A stretch of DNA of 64,000 bases, from the NCBI GenBank assembly GCA_008692225.1, contig VICG01000010.1, positions 372,001 to 436,000 on the forward strand, in the 5' to 3' direction. Each line of letters starts with the position of its first letter. Within the stretch, counting starts at the first letter, position 1. Made by a program: the position numbers and the translations under genes. The notes beneath the pieces were generated by a model. The model did not search any database and was not told the DNA's origin. It saw only the letters and a program-made list of their open reading frames with translations. Origin of the DNA: Monilinia fructicola. Its lineage: Eukaryota; Ascomycota; Leotiomycetes; Helotiales; Sclerotiniaceae. Positions 38,286 through 51,261 of the stretch are shown here, piece by piece.

Positions 38286-39254
38286 TAGGCATCAGCTCCA
38301 CAACAATTTTTCTTTTCAGTTCTACGATTTGCTACATAAATTACACTTCTTGTACCGACACCAAGTTTTTAAATAACATACACCACTTTATACCAGTAAC
38401 GACAGCACAACACATTTTGATTCCCCACATTTCTTTTTACAGTTTTTGCTGATAGTTTATCTTTTCTTACTTTTTTTACGGGGATAACACGGACACGACG
38501 AATTATGCGATCAAGCAGACAGGCCATGGCAATCAGCTAATCGGGTCGAGGATATCAGAGAATTGTCTGTCTCTTACATGTAGCGGAAAAAACGAGATGA
38601 GAAAATAACACCAATGTTTCTTGTTGCTTTTCGCTTCTCACTGGAATTACTTCTCGAATTTGCTGCAGGGCCTGAAATCTGTCATTGCATTAGATTGAGC
38701 CGGTTATTCATCGTTGTTGTAGTTTTATGGAGGGATGGATTGGTTGGGTGTATTGGGAATTGATGATAGCATAACGTCGCAATCTCACGGTACGCGAGTC
38801 ATGGATGAATGGATGCATAGGGAGAAGAGATGAAATTGAAGGATTCACATATGGGCATGAGATGAAAGGAGATGATTGATTTTTATTTTTGAGGCATTTG
38901 TTTGCGCGGGATTATTGGAATGGAAGGGTTTAGCATGGTATATGGAATGAATTTCACATGGGAGGAGTTGAAATTTGGCTGTGTGATAGCGAAGATTGAG
39001 ATGTGATGAGGGAACTATTGCAATGGATGGATGGATGGCATGCAGACCAGTGGATTACATACCTGGCTGCACAATTGACAGATGATGGATACGAGATATG
39101 ATTGAACGAATGAATGGAATTCTGCAAAATAAATCTTGGTGTCTGTAATTTTGCATGCTTGATTGTCTCCATACGGATGTATGAATCCATGACGAATGTT
39201 TACGTGAATAAGAAAAGACAAAGAAGAGGGGAAGGGAGGGTATGTGCTAAGCGG

Positions 39255-39260
39255 CTAATG

Positions 39261-39291
<31 letters not shown>

Positions 39292-39312
39292 ATGTATATA
39301 TATATGTATATA
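39255..39312. repeat. (GTAT)n and TATATG repeats
   Basis: Seven GTAT tetramers flanked by TATA-rich sequence. Confidence 0.8.
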
Positions 39313-39432
39313 TATCCACGAGTATCTAAAGAACCCCCCTCTGCTCCACCAACGCCTCACCAGACAGAATTCTAAGCTTCTGTTGAACAAACCACATAAT
39401 ACATACTTGCCCGTGCAAACTTAAGTGTATTT

Positions 39433-39455
39433 GTGGATGGATGGATGGATGGATA
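39433..39455. repeat. (ATGG)n short array
   Basis: Five ATGG units, the same tetramer as at 11348 and 18441. Confidence 0.8.
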
Positions 39456-39560
39456 TAGTGTGAATCGTGATGTGGAAAGTGTGGTGTGTATGTGTATATT
39501 GATGAGAGTTGGAGATCTTTTCGGGGCGGCTATATATTCCAAGGTTTCCCAAGTTATATG

Positions 39561-39564
39561 TGTG

Positions 39565-39619
<55 letters not shown>
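39561..39619. repeat. (TATATG)n hexamer array
   Basis: Nine to ten perfect TATATG/GTATAT units. The minus-strand reading is a poly Tyr-Thr frame. Confidence 0.9.
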
Positions 39620-39620
<1 letters not shown>

Positions 39621-40314
39621 CAAAAACAGAGATAAATGTATTCTTGTAGTATGTAGTGTGTGCAGTGTGTATTAGGAGGTACCGGGGGAAGGGGGAAGGA
39701 GATATTCTATCTGGGTGAGATTGTGGGGTTTAAGGTTGTTGGGGTGGTTATGGGGGTATGTATATATACATATATATATATATATGGTGGGTGATTTTTT
39801 AGTGTTGTGGGGGGGGGGGGGTGGATGGATGGAGGGGAGGGTCGAGATGGGGATTTTGGGGGAGAGGGAGAGGGAGAGGGAGATGGAGATGGAGATGGGT
39901 GCATTCTGGGGTGTAGGAGCGTAGGGTTATAATCTTATACATGGATGAATGTATGAATGTATGAATATATGAATGGATAAATGTATGAATATATAGGTAT
40001 ATTTATAGGTGTGTGGTATATCTAGGATGGTAGGTTAGAGTTGACTGTCCAGATAGTATGGACAAGAAGAGCAATCAGAGGATCTAGCTAATCAAGGGTT
40101 GAGGAGAATGGAAAAAGAATGAATGATGATTGTGGTATATCTGTCTGTAAATGAGTAAAGAACAAGACTATAACAAAGAATGAATGTTATGGTATCCATT
40201 CATGCAGTTTAAAAATGCCCAGCTAGTTAGCTATCAACCTATACCTCCCATATAATACATACCTACTCTTCCCATTCCCTGATACAAAAGAAATTCCCAG
40301 TTCTTCCGCTCCTT

Positions 40315-42195
40315 TCACAACAAGACATACAAACTACACATACCACTCAGTCCCAAAATCATACTACACCAGAAGCATACATTATTCAACACCTTCTTCC
40401 CTCTGGCCCATGGCCTACTCTGTAACCAAATGATAGGGAGTTGACTCATCTGAGCTACCATTCCATAACCTCTAATTTTCTTGGTAATACATGCCATTAC
40501 TATTTCATGACCAATGGCACTGATGAAGAATGTTATAAAATGTGGCACCTCCTTTCCCAATGTATGAGCGGGAACCGAGATATACGTGTCGGTGGAAGAA
40601 GTGATGAACGGGTATGTTCCATTCGCGAGAAAATTGCATCCAGTCAGTACTGTTCCACCAGTCGGAATAAAAGTGACGATCTGCGAAACCTACGGATTGG
40701 GCAGGAGTTATTAGTTTGGTTCAAGTTAGGGGAGTAGGGTATAGGCAAGATGAGATGGGGGGCGAGTGGATCAAGAGTTCGAATCGAATTCTATACTTAC
40801 AAGTTATTTCAGCAAACGCACCGAGGACGAATTCGAATATTACAAGGAATACAAGAAGGAAAGTTATCATAAAAGGAAAGAGAAGTAAGCTGATTGATTC
40901 AGCAACTACGAGTGCATTTTCTAAAAATGATGTTGCTGTTTGAAGTCTAGTTGCTGATGCCGTCATGACGGGATAAATGAATTCTTCAGATGTGATAGTG
41001 AGTAAGAAAATAACACCGAATGTGGCAAGAGTCTTGTAACCTAATTCCGACCAGACTATACCGGCTGTGCGAGGGTATTCGAGCTCGTAACAGAGTGTGG
41101 GACAAAATATATAATCGACATAATTATACCACGTGAGGTTTCGAGGATACGTCACCGAACCCATCGTAGAGGTCAATTCAATCGCTAGATCTTCCCTGAG
41201 GATCGCAACCTCATCAGCTTTGGTTTGATCAATAGCTTTGAGCTCTGAAGGTGTTCGTTTATGACCTGGAGTTGCACTTGGGTATTGGTATGCTGGTGCT
41301 TTTGAAGCGGTTGCTGGAGAGTCGAGCTCCTGCAATCGTCTTTCGGTTTCGCTAAGGTGGCCATTATAAAATGCATATGAATGCATTTTCATAAGTAGGA
41401 CCATAGTATATGAAGTAAAAGAAAAACTTGAGCAGTCCATGTCCAGTCTCGATAGAATGGTATACTATATTGCTTGTCAGAATTACGATCTCCTGTCGAA
41501 AGAACTACACTTACGAAACCCAGAATGCCATCCAGAAGACTTGATATAAACTTTGTATAAGCATTCCACCTCTGGTCCATTGGAATCCCAATGCTTTTCC
41601 TATTTCACTCCTGAAGAATTTGTGAAGAGGGAGACTAATGGATGTAGATGCAACCATTAGCGCATCTGCGACCCCGAGTTCCCAAACCTTTACCGTAAAT
41701 AGCTGCCAAATCTCCACTCTCATAGGATATCCTGTATATCTTTGATATTTCGCAACATTGTTGTGATGGCCATAATGGCAAGACCAATCCAGAACAGAAC
41801 ATAGAACCCTTGAAAGTCATGATGATCGCTGTGAGGATCCAAGTGCGAGACGCGTGAAGTATATTCGATTATAGGGAAGATACGCCGTTTTTGCTCTGCT
41901 TTGATCTGTCTCTTCGCAGAGAACATTGATTGAACGGAGGGAGGTGCATCTTCAGGAACAGGTGTTGTACGCCCACTGTGGAATGTTAGAGATAGTAACA
42001 AGCAAACCGAGAAACCTACCTAGTTGGGCCAGTAGAAATGCCATCTTCGGAGAAGTCTTTAAGACCGTTGACTGGTAATAACCCCTCTTCCGTTATTGTT
42101 CGAATGATTGCTGGATTCGAAGTATTTCCTGGCCTGGGACGTAGAATATGGTCATGATTATTCCCATTGGTATATATGTCTGCAGAAGTAGACAT
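40315..42195 (-). CDS. Sterol O-acyltransferase (ACAT/ARE family, MBOAT)
   Basis: Endoplasmic-reticulum enzyme that esterifies sterols with fatty acyl-CoA for storage in lipid droplets. Exons on the minus strand: 42195-42020, 41975-41515, 41464-40801 and 40689-40315, joined in phase. After a hydrophilic N-terminus come several TM segments, the conserved KMHSYAFYNGHLS, PRNLTWYNYVDYIFCPTLCY, the family signature FYSDWWNSTDW, and the MBOAT histidine in FFISAIGHEIVMA. Length about 570 residues. Three shifts lie in TATA contexts: about 41731-41740 (RNIKD to GYPMR), 41401-41412 (LLLH to TMVLL) and 40571-40585 (FHRHV to SVPAHTL). Each can be read as two bases too many or too few, or as one lost or gained base. 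Neighbour: divergent from the AP-1 gamma gene, 754 bases apart. Which yeast paralogue (ARE1 or ARE2) it matches cannot be said. Confidence 0.93.
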
Positions 42196-42949
42196 TTTTG
42201 TATGTACTTGAATTGTTTCTTTTGTGTAACACAAATGAGGCTTTGTCGCAGTGGTTGGACTTGGGTGTGATAATGAATGAAGCCCGGAGCTCCTTAAGAG
42301 TGCCCCTTTTGAAACGAGTTAAATTTTATAAAAGTTTTGGAAACTTTTATGAGTTCAGTTGAATATATCATTTCATAAAATGAAATTAAACTAAATGTAC
42401 TTGAAGTTCTCCTTTTCACATACAAACATCAAGAAAGAATAATATATAGTTTTGGTCAGATTGATTGATTCTTACTTATCATGAGTGATGATGATGATGA
42501 TGATATGATGATGATACATACCTACCTAGGTACCTACTGGTAACTACCTAGTACTTACTAAGAAGTATCTAAAGCCATGATTTTATTTTATATTCCCACC
42601 CTTGCACCCATAGCCTTACCTCACCTATCTACCCCCCGCAGATCAATCCATATGGCTACTCTTGTGAGCCATCCATCCACAGCCACGGCCCTTTGAATCG
42701 TAGCCTTGTAACGCCACATGGAGCTAATACGCATATTGACTAGCGAAATCCTGAACCTGGAGTTGCATCCTGTTGCTGAAAGACATCAAGCGAATATGGT
42801 GGCCTTTTGCATCACCAATTAGGCACTTCAGGAACTGAGCAACGATTCAATTCATACCTTCTCAGCTCATTTCTTGAACCAAATCCATCTACTTCTTAAG
42901 CTGGTAAGTTTTAGAAGTTTGGCCCATTGTGGCCTTGAACAGTGTCAGA
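42196..42949. promoter_or_regulatory. Shared upstream region of divergent sterol-acyltransferase and AP-1 gamma genes
   Basis: It holds a (GAT)n run at about 42484-42512 and an ACCTACCTAGGTACCTAC palindromic element at about 42522-42540 followed by CTACCTAGTACTTAC. No open frame of note. A bidirectional promoter role is inferred only from gene orientation. Confidence 0.45.
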
Positions 42950-45665
42950 ATGAGTTCATGTAAGTAATAAAAACAAAGACTCCCATAAACCCCTCGAATT
43001 TCAAGCTCATCATATATAGTGAAGCAATTCATTCGCAATGTGCGAGCTTCAAAAACAATCGCAGATGAGCGCGCAGTCGTACAAAAAGAAAGTGCTGCTA
43101 TAAGAGCAAGCTTTCGTGAAGAAAGTGGTGATCATAATGTTAGGTAAGAAGGTCACCGCTTGTTTGATTGAAATATATCTAACAGTTGAATTGGCAGACG
43201 AAAACAATGTAGCGAAGTTATTATACCTATTCACATTGGGTGAAAGAACACACTTTGGTCAGATAGAATGTCTCAAACTACTTGCATCCCCAAGATTTGC
43301 AGACAAGAGATTAGGATATTTGGGGACAATGCTTTTACTGGACGAGAATCAGGAGGTACTAACACTGGTTACCAACTCTCTGAAGAAGTATGCGCAATCG
43401 GTATTCTCTCAAAGTACTTTGAAGCTGACTCCAATATAGTGATCTCAATCACTCTAATCAATATATCGTTGGCCTGGCTCTATGTACTCTTGGGAATATT
43501 GCATCTGTCGAAATGTCCCGAGACTTGTTCCCCGAAATTGAAACCCTTCTTTCTACCGCGAACCCCTATATCCGTCGCAAGGCTGCATTGTGTGCTATGA
43601 GGATTTGCAAAAAAGTCCCAGATTTGCAAGAACATTTCCTCGAAAAGGCTGCAAACTTGCTGTCGGATCGGAATCATGGTGTTTTGCTGTGCGGCCTTAC
43701 ATTGGTTACAAATCTCTGTGAGATGGATGAAGCAGAAGGCGGAGAGGAAGGAAATTGTGGAGAAATTCAGGCCATTTAGCGGAGGTTTAGTCCGAACACT
43801 GAAGGGCTTGGCTAGTTCCGGTTATGCCCCTGAGCATGATGTTACAGGAGTTACGGATCCATTCTTACAAGTTAAGATATTACAGCTGCTAAGAGTTCTT
43901 GGTCGTGGAGATCCAGAGACCAGTGAGCAAATCAATGACATCTTAGCCCAAGTTGCGACAAATACCGACTCTTCGAAGAATGTTGGAAACTCCATTTTAT
44001 ACGAGGCTGTCCTCACTATTCTTGATATTGAAGCCGATTCTGGTTTGAGAGTACTTGGTGTCAATATCCTCGGAAAGTTCCTTTCAAATCGGGACAATAA
44101 TATTCGATATGTCGCTTTGAATACACTGATTAAGGTGGTCGCGATTGAGCCAAACGCTGTTCAACGACATAGAAACACTATATTGGAATGTCTGCGAGAT
44201 CCCGATATCAGTATCAGGCGGCGTGCATTGGACCTGAGTTTCACCCTTATTAATGAGAGCAATGTCAGAGTATTGATTAGAGAACTTCTTGCTTTCTTGG
44301 AAGTTGCCGATAACGAGTTCAAGCCAATCATGACCAGCCAGATTGGTATTGCAGCAGACAGATTTTCTCCAAATAAACGATGGCATGTGGACACTATGCT
44401 CAGGGTTTAACTCTAGCAGGAAACTATGTCAAAGAGCAGATTTTGTCCTCATTTATTAGATTAATTGCGACGACCCCGGAATTGCAAACTTACGCGGTAC
44501 AAAAGCTCTTATACTAGCTTGAAAAAAGATATCACTCAAGAAGGTCTCACTTTAGCCGGTGCATGGTGCATTGGGGAGTATGGAGAGACTTTGCTTCGTG
44601 GGGGACAGTATGAGGAAGAGGAACTTGTTCAAGAAGTCAAGGAAAACGAAGTTGTTGACTTGTTTTTCGACCATCCTTAATAGCAGTTACGCTACCCAAA
44701 TTGCAACCGAGTATATTATCACATCATTGATGAAGCTCAGTACACGTCTATCAGATCCTGCGCAAATTGATCGAATTCGACGAATTTTATATTAAATAAT
44801 GCCACAAATCTTGACGTTGAGGTCCAACAACGAGCTGTGGAATATGGAAACTTATTTAGCTATGATTCTATCAGAAAAGGTGTATTGGAGAAGATGCCTC
44901 CACCACAAATCAAGGAAGAATCACGCGTTCTTGGTGAGGCAAGCAAGAAACCAAATAAAGCGTCAAACAGAAAGTCGAAGACTGTCAAGCCAGCAGAACA
45001 AGATTTGTTATTCGACCTAATGGGAGATGGAGGAATTCCTGATACAAATATTGGTGGTGCCAACGGTGGGTCTCAAAATAATGCAGATCTTCTTGCAGAC
45101 ATACTTGGGGGTACCGACTCATCTCAACCCACATCTCCACAAACTCAACAGTCAAACATGAGTTCAATTATGGACTTATTTGGCAGCACTCCTCAACAGC
45201 CCCCTTCTGCCACGGCAACTCCTTCAAATGATTTCTTCTCTGGTGTATCTTCTCCTCCACCTCAAGCACCTTCAATTCCCACACACCCATGTTACAACAA
45301 AAATGATCTTAATATTGTGTTACAACTTCAGCGAAATGCAGAAGGTGTCGTACAAGTCTTGGCTCGATTCAGAAACTCTTCTATGCATCAACCTTTCTCT
45401 ACAGTAGCGTTACAAGCCGCGGTACCTAAAACACAAAAGCTTCAATTGAACGCCATGTCAAACTCGAATTTAGGACCTGGAGAAGAAGCCACACAATCAA
45501 TGAGAATTACAGGAAGCAAAGGAGTAAGTTCCCTTGCTATAAGAACTTTCCAGGACACTTTACTGACTATTATAGCCACCATTACGCTTAAGGTTAAAGA
45601 TTTCCTACGCACACCCGAGTGCTGGACAAGTTACGGATCAGGTAGATTGGTCTGAGCCAAGATAG
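42950..45665 (+). CDS. AP-1 clathrin adaptor complex, gamma-adaptin subunit
   Basis: Large subunit of AP-1, which sorts cargo into clathrin vesicles between trans-Golgi and endosomes. Exon 1 is only ten bases (42950-42959, MSS plus one base of Leu). Then 43020-43143, 43198-43387 and 43440-45531 follow; the last intron starts GTAAGT after GSKG and ends TATAG before [14 protein letters not shown], and the stop is at 45663-45665. The N-terminal 560 residues are adaptin/HEAT repeats ([53 protein letters not shown]). A disordered Pro/Gln hinge with LLFDLMG and IMDLFG motifs comes next, then the gamma-ear. About six shifts: extra A at 43201-43204 and 43752-43754, missing T at 44406-44408, extra T at 44509-44510 and 44663-44667, extra TA at about 44789-44792. 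Expected length about 830 residues fits the family. Confidence 0.94.
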
Positions 45666-47819
45666 TAGTATTTTAGGTCTCCAAACTGCATTTAGAAATT
45701 TATGAATATTACTCAATGTACCACTACATGAAGTCATGTCATTGGTAGCATATCTTTTCGTTCACGGCTCAAAGCCTGTTTGTGATTTTATCTAATTGGT
45801 GTGATCGAGGCTCGTGACGTTAGTGATACACGAAGTGAATTGTGGGAATTATTACTTAAACGTTTTTGGGTTTTTGGAACTGGTTTGAGGTGTAATTTTT
45901 CAATATCGCGTGAAGATAATGGTGATTGTTTTCGTTTTTGGAAGGAGTGGGGAACGATCATGGACGTCAGCACCATCATGCCACATCTTGAAAGCATCGA
46001 GCAGTCAATCCCTCGTCCCGCGACAGGTTGAAGGGTGTCCAAAATTCAACAAATAATAGGCACTCCCCAGCGAAATCCATCAGTTTCACAGAATGAATGA
46101 CATGTTAGGCCGTGGATGAGCAGAAAATTATTTTGCAATGGCTCTTCAAGATACCATATATGGCGAACTAGAAGTACCAGAGGGATGGCCTTTTAAGGCC
46201 TTTTGTTCAAGCCCACAAACTTGACAGCTTATGTGCAATTGATGAATTCAAGCTGGCCATCGAAATAGTCTTCGTTACTCCTTGGTCTTTTTTCTTGGCA
46301 GTGAGAAAAGGGAGTGGATCATGCGACTCATTACGCTTAGATATTACATGATATGATTCTACAGCTTGATATGACTCGGTCATTTACGCAGCCCCAGGTC
46401 TACAAGTATCAATCTAAGTGTAAGGGTTCCATAACTACCTAGTAGGTTCCATTGCTAGAAGAATTGTTTCTTCGATAACACTCGTTACATATGAAAGAAA
46501 GAAACGACCAAAAGTCTCAAGATATGGAGAGTCTTACGAAGCAAATGATCGAGGTTACATATCGAGACTTGATACGCAAAAGACGGGTACTAATATTGGC
46601 CTTGAGGTAGAATTCGCATATTACTGTTTCTTTCATGGCATATTGAGGGAATGTTAGTTAAACTTTTGTCTGTCAGACGCTGTCTTCTTGTTCCTACGGC
46701 TGATATTATCAGGTTTCGATGGAAGTTTTTGCTGTTTATCAGCCTGTAGAGCAGATATGGCATACAATTCGACAATCGGAATTCCCAGTGACATGTCATA
46801 TTATGGATATGGCATCAGCTGCGAAGATGAATGCCGTGGAGACTCTATGCAAGCTCAGAGAGAAGCATGGAGAAATGCGGTCGAAGCAGGGACTGAATCC
46901 ACGTCACTATTGTGGACATTCCGATGAAAGTGAACTGTACCTTCCCATGATATGAAGGGTATCATGAAGTACTATTCCTATTCCCAACGAATGGAAAAGA
47001 AGTACGTGAGGGAAATGCCTATTAAATGTTTACTTCCACGGGCCTTAACATATTCAATACTGATTTCACCTGCATGCAACATACCTGGAAGGTGTTGATT
47101 CCCTGGGATTACAGATGTATAATCAGAGAGGGAGGAACGGCTTGGGACAGACTTGCATTTTATTGCAGTTTGTCAGTGGGTGGCTGTATGCACATGGGAT
47201 TGCAACGTGCAAACAAAGGTGTGAAATGAAAAAAGGTTGATAGCAAACTTTACAGTTGACACCAATTTCCCTTGCATCTTTGAGCACATGAAATCAATTG
47301 ATGAAAACGGTCAGTTGCATTCTTTTCAGCGATCCATGTTGGCTTGGTATTTATCCATGTATAACAGATTTCTATGAAAGCTACCGCATCGCCATAATTT
47401 CGGGAAAGCGCGTAATCATGTGAGTTCCCGTCTCTGGATGAGTGGACCCTAGAACACTGCCTGGATGTGCGCAGGATGAATCTTGTTATACCAAGTTATT
47501 CATTGATTGATCACAAGGTTTCTTGAATTGTTTCCTTTTTACAAGACTATAGGCTATTGGTCGAGGAATTCAGCAAAAATATAGAGTCAAAATGTAAAGG
47601 GGAAGTATTTTTCATATAATTCTGCCGAATTATTCAATAATTAAATCTCTTTTTTAAGAAGAAAAGTAAGCAAATTAGTGCAAGAGGGTTTTTCATCATT
47701 CGAAGGCCTCGCACAGTGACGAAGAAGACATTGGAATGGTTGTTAATCTAATATAAGTGGACAGTTATTGTATCTTCCATTCCTTCTCGGCTCCATCTCT
47801 TTCATGAGAGCTTCCAACG
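45666..47819. other. Intergenic region, no gene seen
   Basis: Short frames of under 85 codons on both strands, none with a recognisable domain. No notable repeat. Confidence 0.5.
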
Positions 47820-50603
47820 ATGTCATCCATTTCATCGCCAGATGTAGAGCAGGCAAATATCTTGAGAGAAGAAGGAAATGAACTCTACAAATCAGGCAAT
47901 CTTCTCAAAGGTAATCAACAATTCTTTCCCTCCTCAGTCGTATGGTATTTGACAAGTTATAGCTATCAAAAAGTATCAAGAATCTGCCAAACTTGTTCCC
48001 GAAAGTTATGCCCCTCTTGGCAATCTATCTGCAGCTTATTTTGAGGTGGGAAAATATAGTCAATGCATCACCAGGGCGGAGAGAGCTCTTGAGCTCTTGG
48101 GAGAGAGTAAGAATGATGGGAATAAGGTCTTGGTCGAGAAGTTTCGACAACGAATAAACAAGGCGAGGGCAAATTCACAGGAAGCATCTCAATTGGGGCA
48201 GCTGCAAACGCGATTAAGAATTCTTGATTCCTTGCCCCGTTATCGCCCATCATTGTAAGACCCATCATACATGCTTCAAAAAGTCTCTGACCAGGTTTTA
48301 CCGTAGGATGACCAGCGAAGAGTATTTCACCATTGGCCATGATCAGCCAACCTCATTATTCGATCTCACCATCAATAAACATGATCCTATCGGTAGTAGT
48401 GTATCATTTCTATTCGGTGGTATTGGTGACGCACGTCACTTGCTCCGGACCATCATTGGTATTGCTGAACTTGAAAAGGCGCATCAACTGAAGCAAAAGA
48501 AGTATCACCTCCACCATGATTGATGTGAATAAATACGTTCTTACAAGAGATTTGATCATGTTGATGTTACTAGAGGAATTGTCTGGCCTTGAAACAGACT
48601 CCGAAGATGCTGAGAACATCCTGACCACATTGTTTTTTGTTTTCATCGCCGTCATTATTCCTCGCATTGCTTTTGATCACTTGCACCGCACCATCGATAA
48701 AGCCCTCTCCGCACTTCAAAGTGGTGAGAATCCACTAAAGTGGATGTACCTCCATAAGGAGGATCTTCACTTGTACATTCAATCCTTGAAAAGCTGGAAA
48801 GTTAGAGCTTCGACAATTATTACCACTGCAGCTGCAGTGCAGTAGATGAAGTTACGCGGCAACTACATAAAAGAGAGATGGAATTGCCTCCATTCGCTAG
48901 GCAAGGGCCGGTTCCCACTTCATGTAAGAGCGAGAACAAACTTTACAAAGCTACAGCTATTCTCATACCTCCCAAGAGAGTTCTTCAAAAATACGACCCT
49001 CAGATGCTGGTATTGCTTCAAGATCATATAGCTAAACCGAAGACGAATGCTGCAAAATTTAAAAGACACCTCCAAGAACATTGGAACTTCAATACAACCC
49101 TAGTCGATGTTGAGTGGTATGATTCTTTGTTGGATAAAAGTGAGTTCGACATTGGTACAGATGCCTTCAGCGCACTGGAATCACTCGGCCCCGAATTTGA
49201 AACTCTACCTACGAAGGCTAAGAATCCTGAACGTCTATTCGACTACTTTGCTCCATTCTTCATAGATTTTGCCCAATCCATCAAATACCTGAAAGGTCGT
49301 CTTCAAGTGGAGGCAATGCATGGAGATTATGTAGATGTCGCAGAAAAAATTGAGATTCAAGCTGTACCGCGACGACGAAGATAGTTCCGTTTCATCAGAA
49401 ACGTCGATTTCGACCATAATCCGCCGCAAAGATTTCCCAGCCTTGTACGACCGAATTCATTTGAGCAATGTTCCGTAAGTACCTTGATCTCTTAATATAC
49501 CATTTCGACGGGTCTTTGTTCACCATATCTTGAGCGATTCAGGCTTCCTTGATCTTATTTCAAGCCCTCCTTCAATGCTTGCAAATTACCTCAGAGATTA
49601 GCTTATTTCGCGATTGTTCTAGACTAACTTTCATAGTGACTACATGGGCGGGCACCTCTCTACGTTTCTTTACGCTTCTCCACTCTTGAAACCACTTGCC
49701 TCCAGTTCCATCGAGTCAAATTGTTTACGAAACTCGGGGACCTGGGACAATCTCGAAAGCTTCCTTGCCGAATATCAACTTATTACTGACACCAAGATGC
49801 TTCAGCAGCTAACTTCAGTGACAGTATTGTCTCGTGGAACACCCCCTTGGCCCATGGCAAGCTATGCCAATTACGGAATTTCAGGATCTCTCCTACAAAG
49901 TTTTGAAAAATTGCTTCCTCGAAAAGCTTTCATGAAGTGGTTCAATGCTTTATTTTTTCGTCTCGCCATACCATACAATTTGGATCTTTATAATTTCGGG
50001 TCTATCATCTACTCGCCACTTACCCTTAGTATAGTCTTCCGTCTTATCGTCCATCTCCGTATGATTGGTTATCCATCTCACTGGCTTTCTGAAGCTTTGT
50101 TTAACATACTAGAAAACAAAGTCCATACTACGGCCCGTCCACCTCGCAGATCACCCAATCCAGTCATAGAAGTGAAGCGAGAGCACCCTGCCAAGCATCT
50201 ATGCACCAATCCATTTGCTCCAGAAATGGGTACCCTTACAAGAATCTTCGAAGCTCTGTTACCATTTTCATTGCCATCTCTGCCTATGATTCCCCAGACC
50301 TTTGAAATCAACAACTACAAATTCAGTATGAATAATGTAGTCCATGATCGAAATAACTCTGTTTTTTCGACCCATCTCGCATTGGTTTTCTGGGATCATT
50401 ATCTTCTGCTGCAGTGTGGGGATTTTGTGGAAGACAATTTTTTTGCTAACCTGAGAGGTTTACTTGATCCTAGCTGGGGAGATGAGCATTGTGATGCATA
50501 CAAGGGGACTAAAGTTGAAACACTCAGAGAAAAAGGGCTAGTTATCTGGACTACTATAGGATATGATGTTATAGAGAGTGTTGCCAGTGTTTTGGATGTC
50601 TGA
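47820..50603 (+). CDS. TPR-DUF4470 protein, first of a tandem pair
   Basis: Function unknown. Starts MSSISSPDVEQAN, then two TPR-like helical pairs (LREEGNELYKSGNLLKAIKK, and YAPLGNLSAAYFEVGKYSQC), suggesting protein-protein binding. A DUF4470 domain follows, seen from FLFGGIGDARHLLRTI and KKYHLTMIDVNKYVLTRDL; in fungi this domain often sits with a MYND finger, which is absent here. The C-terminal 400 residues contain YPSHWLSEALFNIL and end GLLDPSWGDEH...SVLDV. Introns: from about 47911 to before AIKKYQ, from 48257 (GTAAGA) to before MTSEEY, and 49475-49636. Three shifts: extra C near 48511, an unresolved one near 48843, extra A in 49344-49349. About 780 residues. It shares the same layout and intron sites with the gene at 51262. 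Confidence 0.75.
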
Positions 50604-51261
50604 GACTTTCGTTCAGAAGATGAAGAGAGGTTGGGCTTGTGGGTTGTGGAGAGTTGACACTTGGCAGACCGTTAACTCTGGACCCTTAATGACAAAGGAT
50701 ACAGTAATTCAAGGGGAGAAATGGATAAATCTCAAGTAGTTTGGTGTATGATGTCAATGCAGGGAGAATCTTTCCAGGACTACAGGATTCACGTTTATTG
50801 CCACCTGTATGACTAGACATTTGTGAGTTTTGATTACATATATATTGATGCATAAAGGGCTTTGAGAAAATTTAAAAACTAGTGAAGAAAGTTTTTCTCG
50901 TTCATTTCAGAGTTGGATCCGACGAGAGTTGAGAGCCTACAGTACTACACAATCATGCTCCAATGGAAGAATGGAAACATGTCTGCTCAGTCTGATATCC
51001 AACAACAAAGATTAACCTGATTGCATGGACCTTCATATACAAGCACACATATATTCCGACAGACACCAGATCCTTTTCCTGTTGGTTTTCATTGAGGGTC
51101 ACTCATTCAGGATTCACTGTCTTCTAAATTATTCAATATTCTCGTTCACTTGATCGGAACCTACCCCTCAGTTCCCAAAAATCTTTCATCTTGACAACAA
51201 CAGGTGCACAAAACAAGTATTACGCTCTAGACCTATTCACATCAAGACCTTAGGATTCAGA
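50604..51261. other. Spacer between the tandem paralogues
   Basis: No gene or strong repeat seen; it probably holds the terminator of the first and the promoter of the second gene. Pyrimidine-rich bits precede the second start. Confidence 0.5.

Larger units (their letters stand above)
38286..40314. other. Intergenic region with microsatellites
   Basis: No gene is supported. Contents are TATG/GTAT, ATGG, TATATG and GAGAGG repeats between 39.2 and 39.9 kb. The genes on both sides end towards each other (convergent). Confidence 0.55.
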
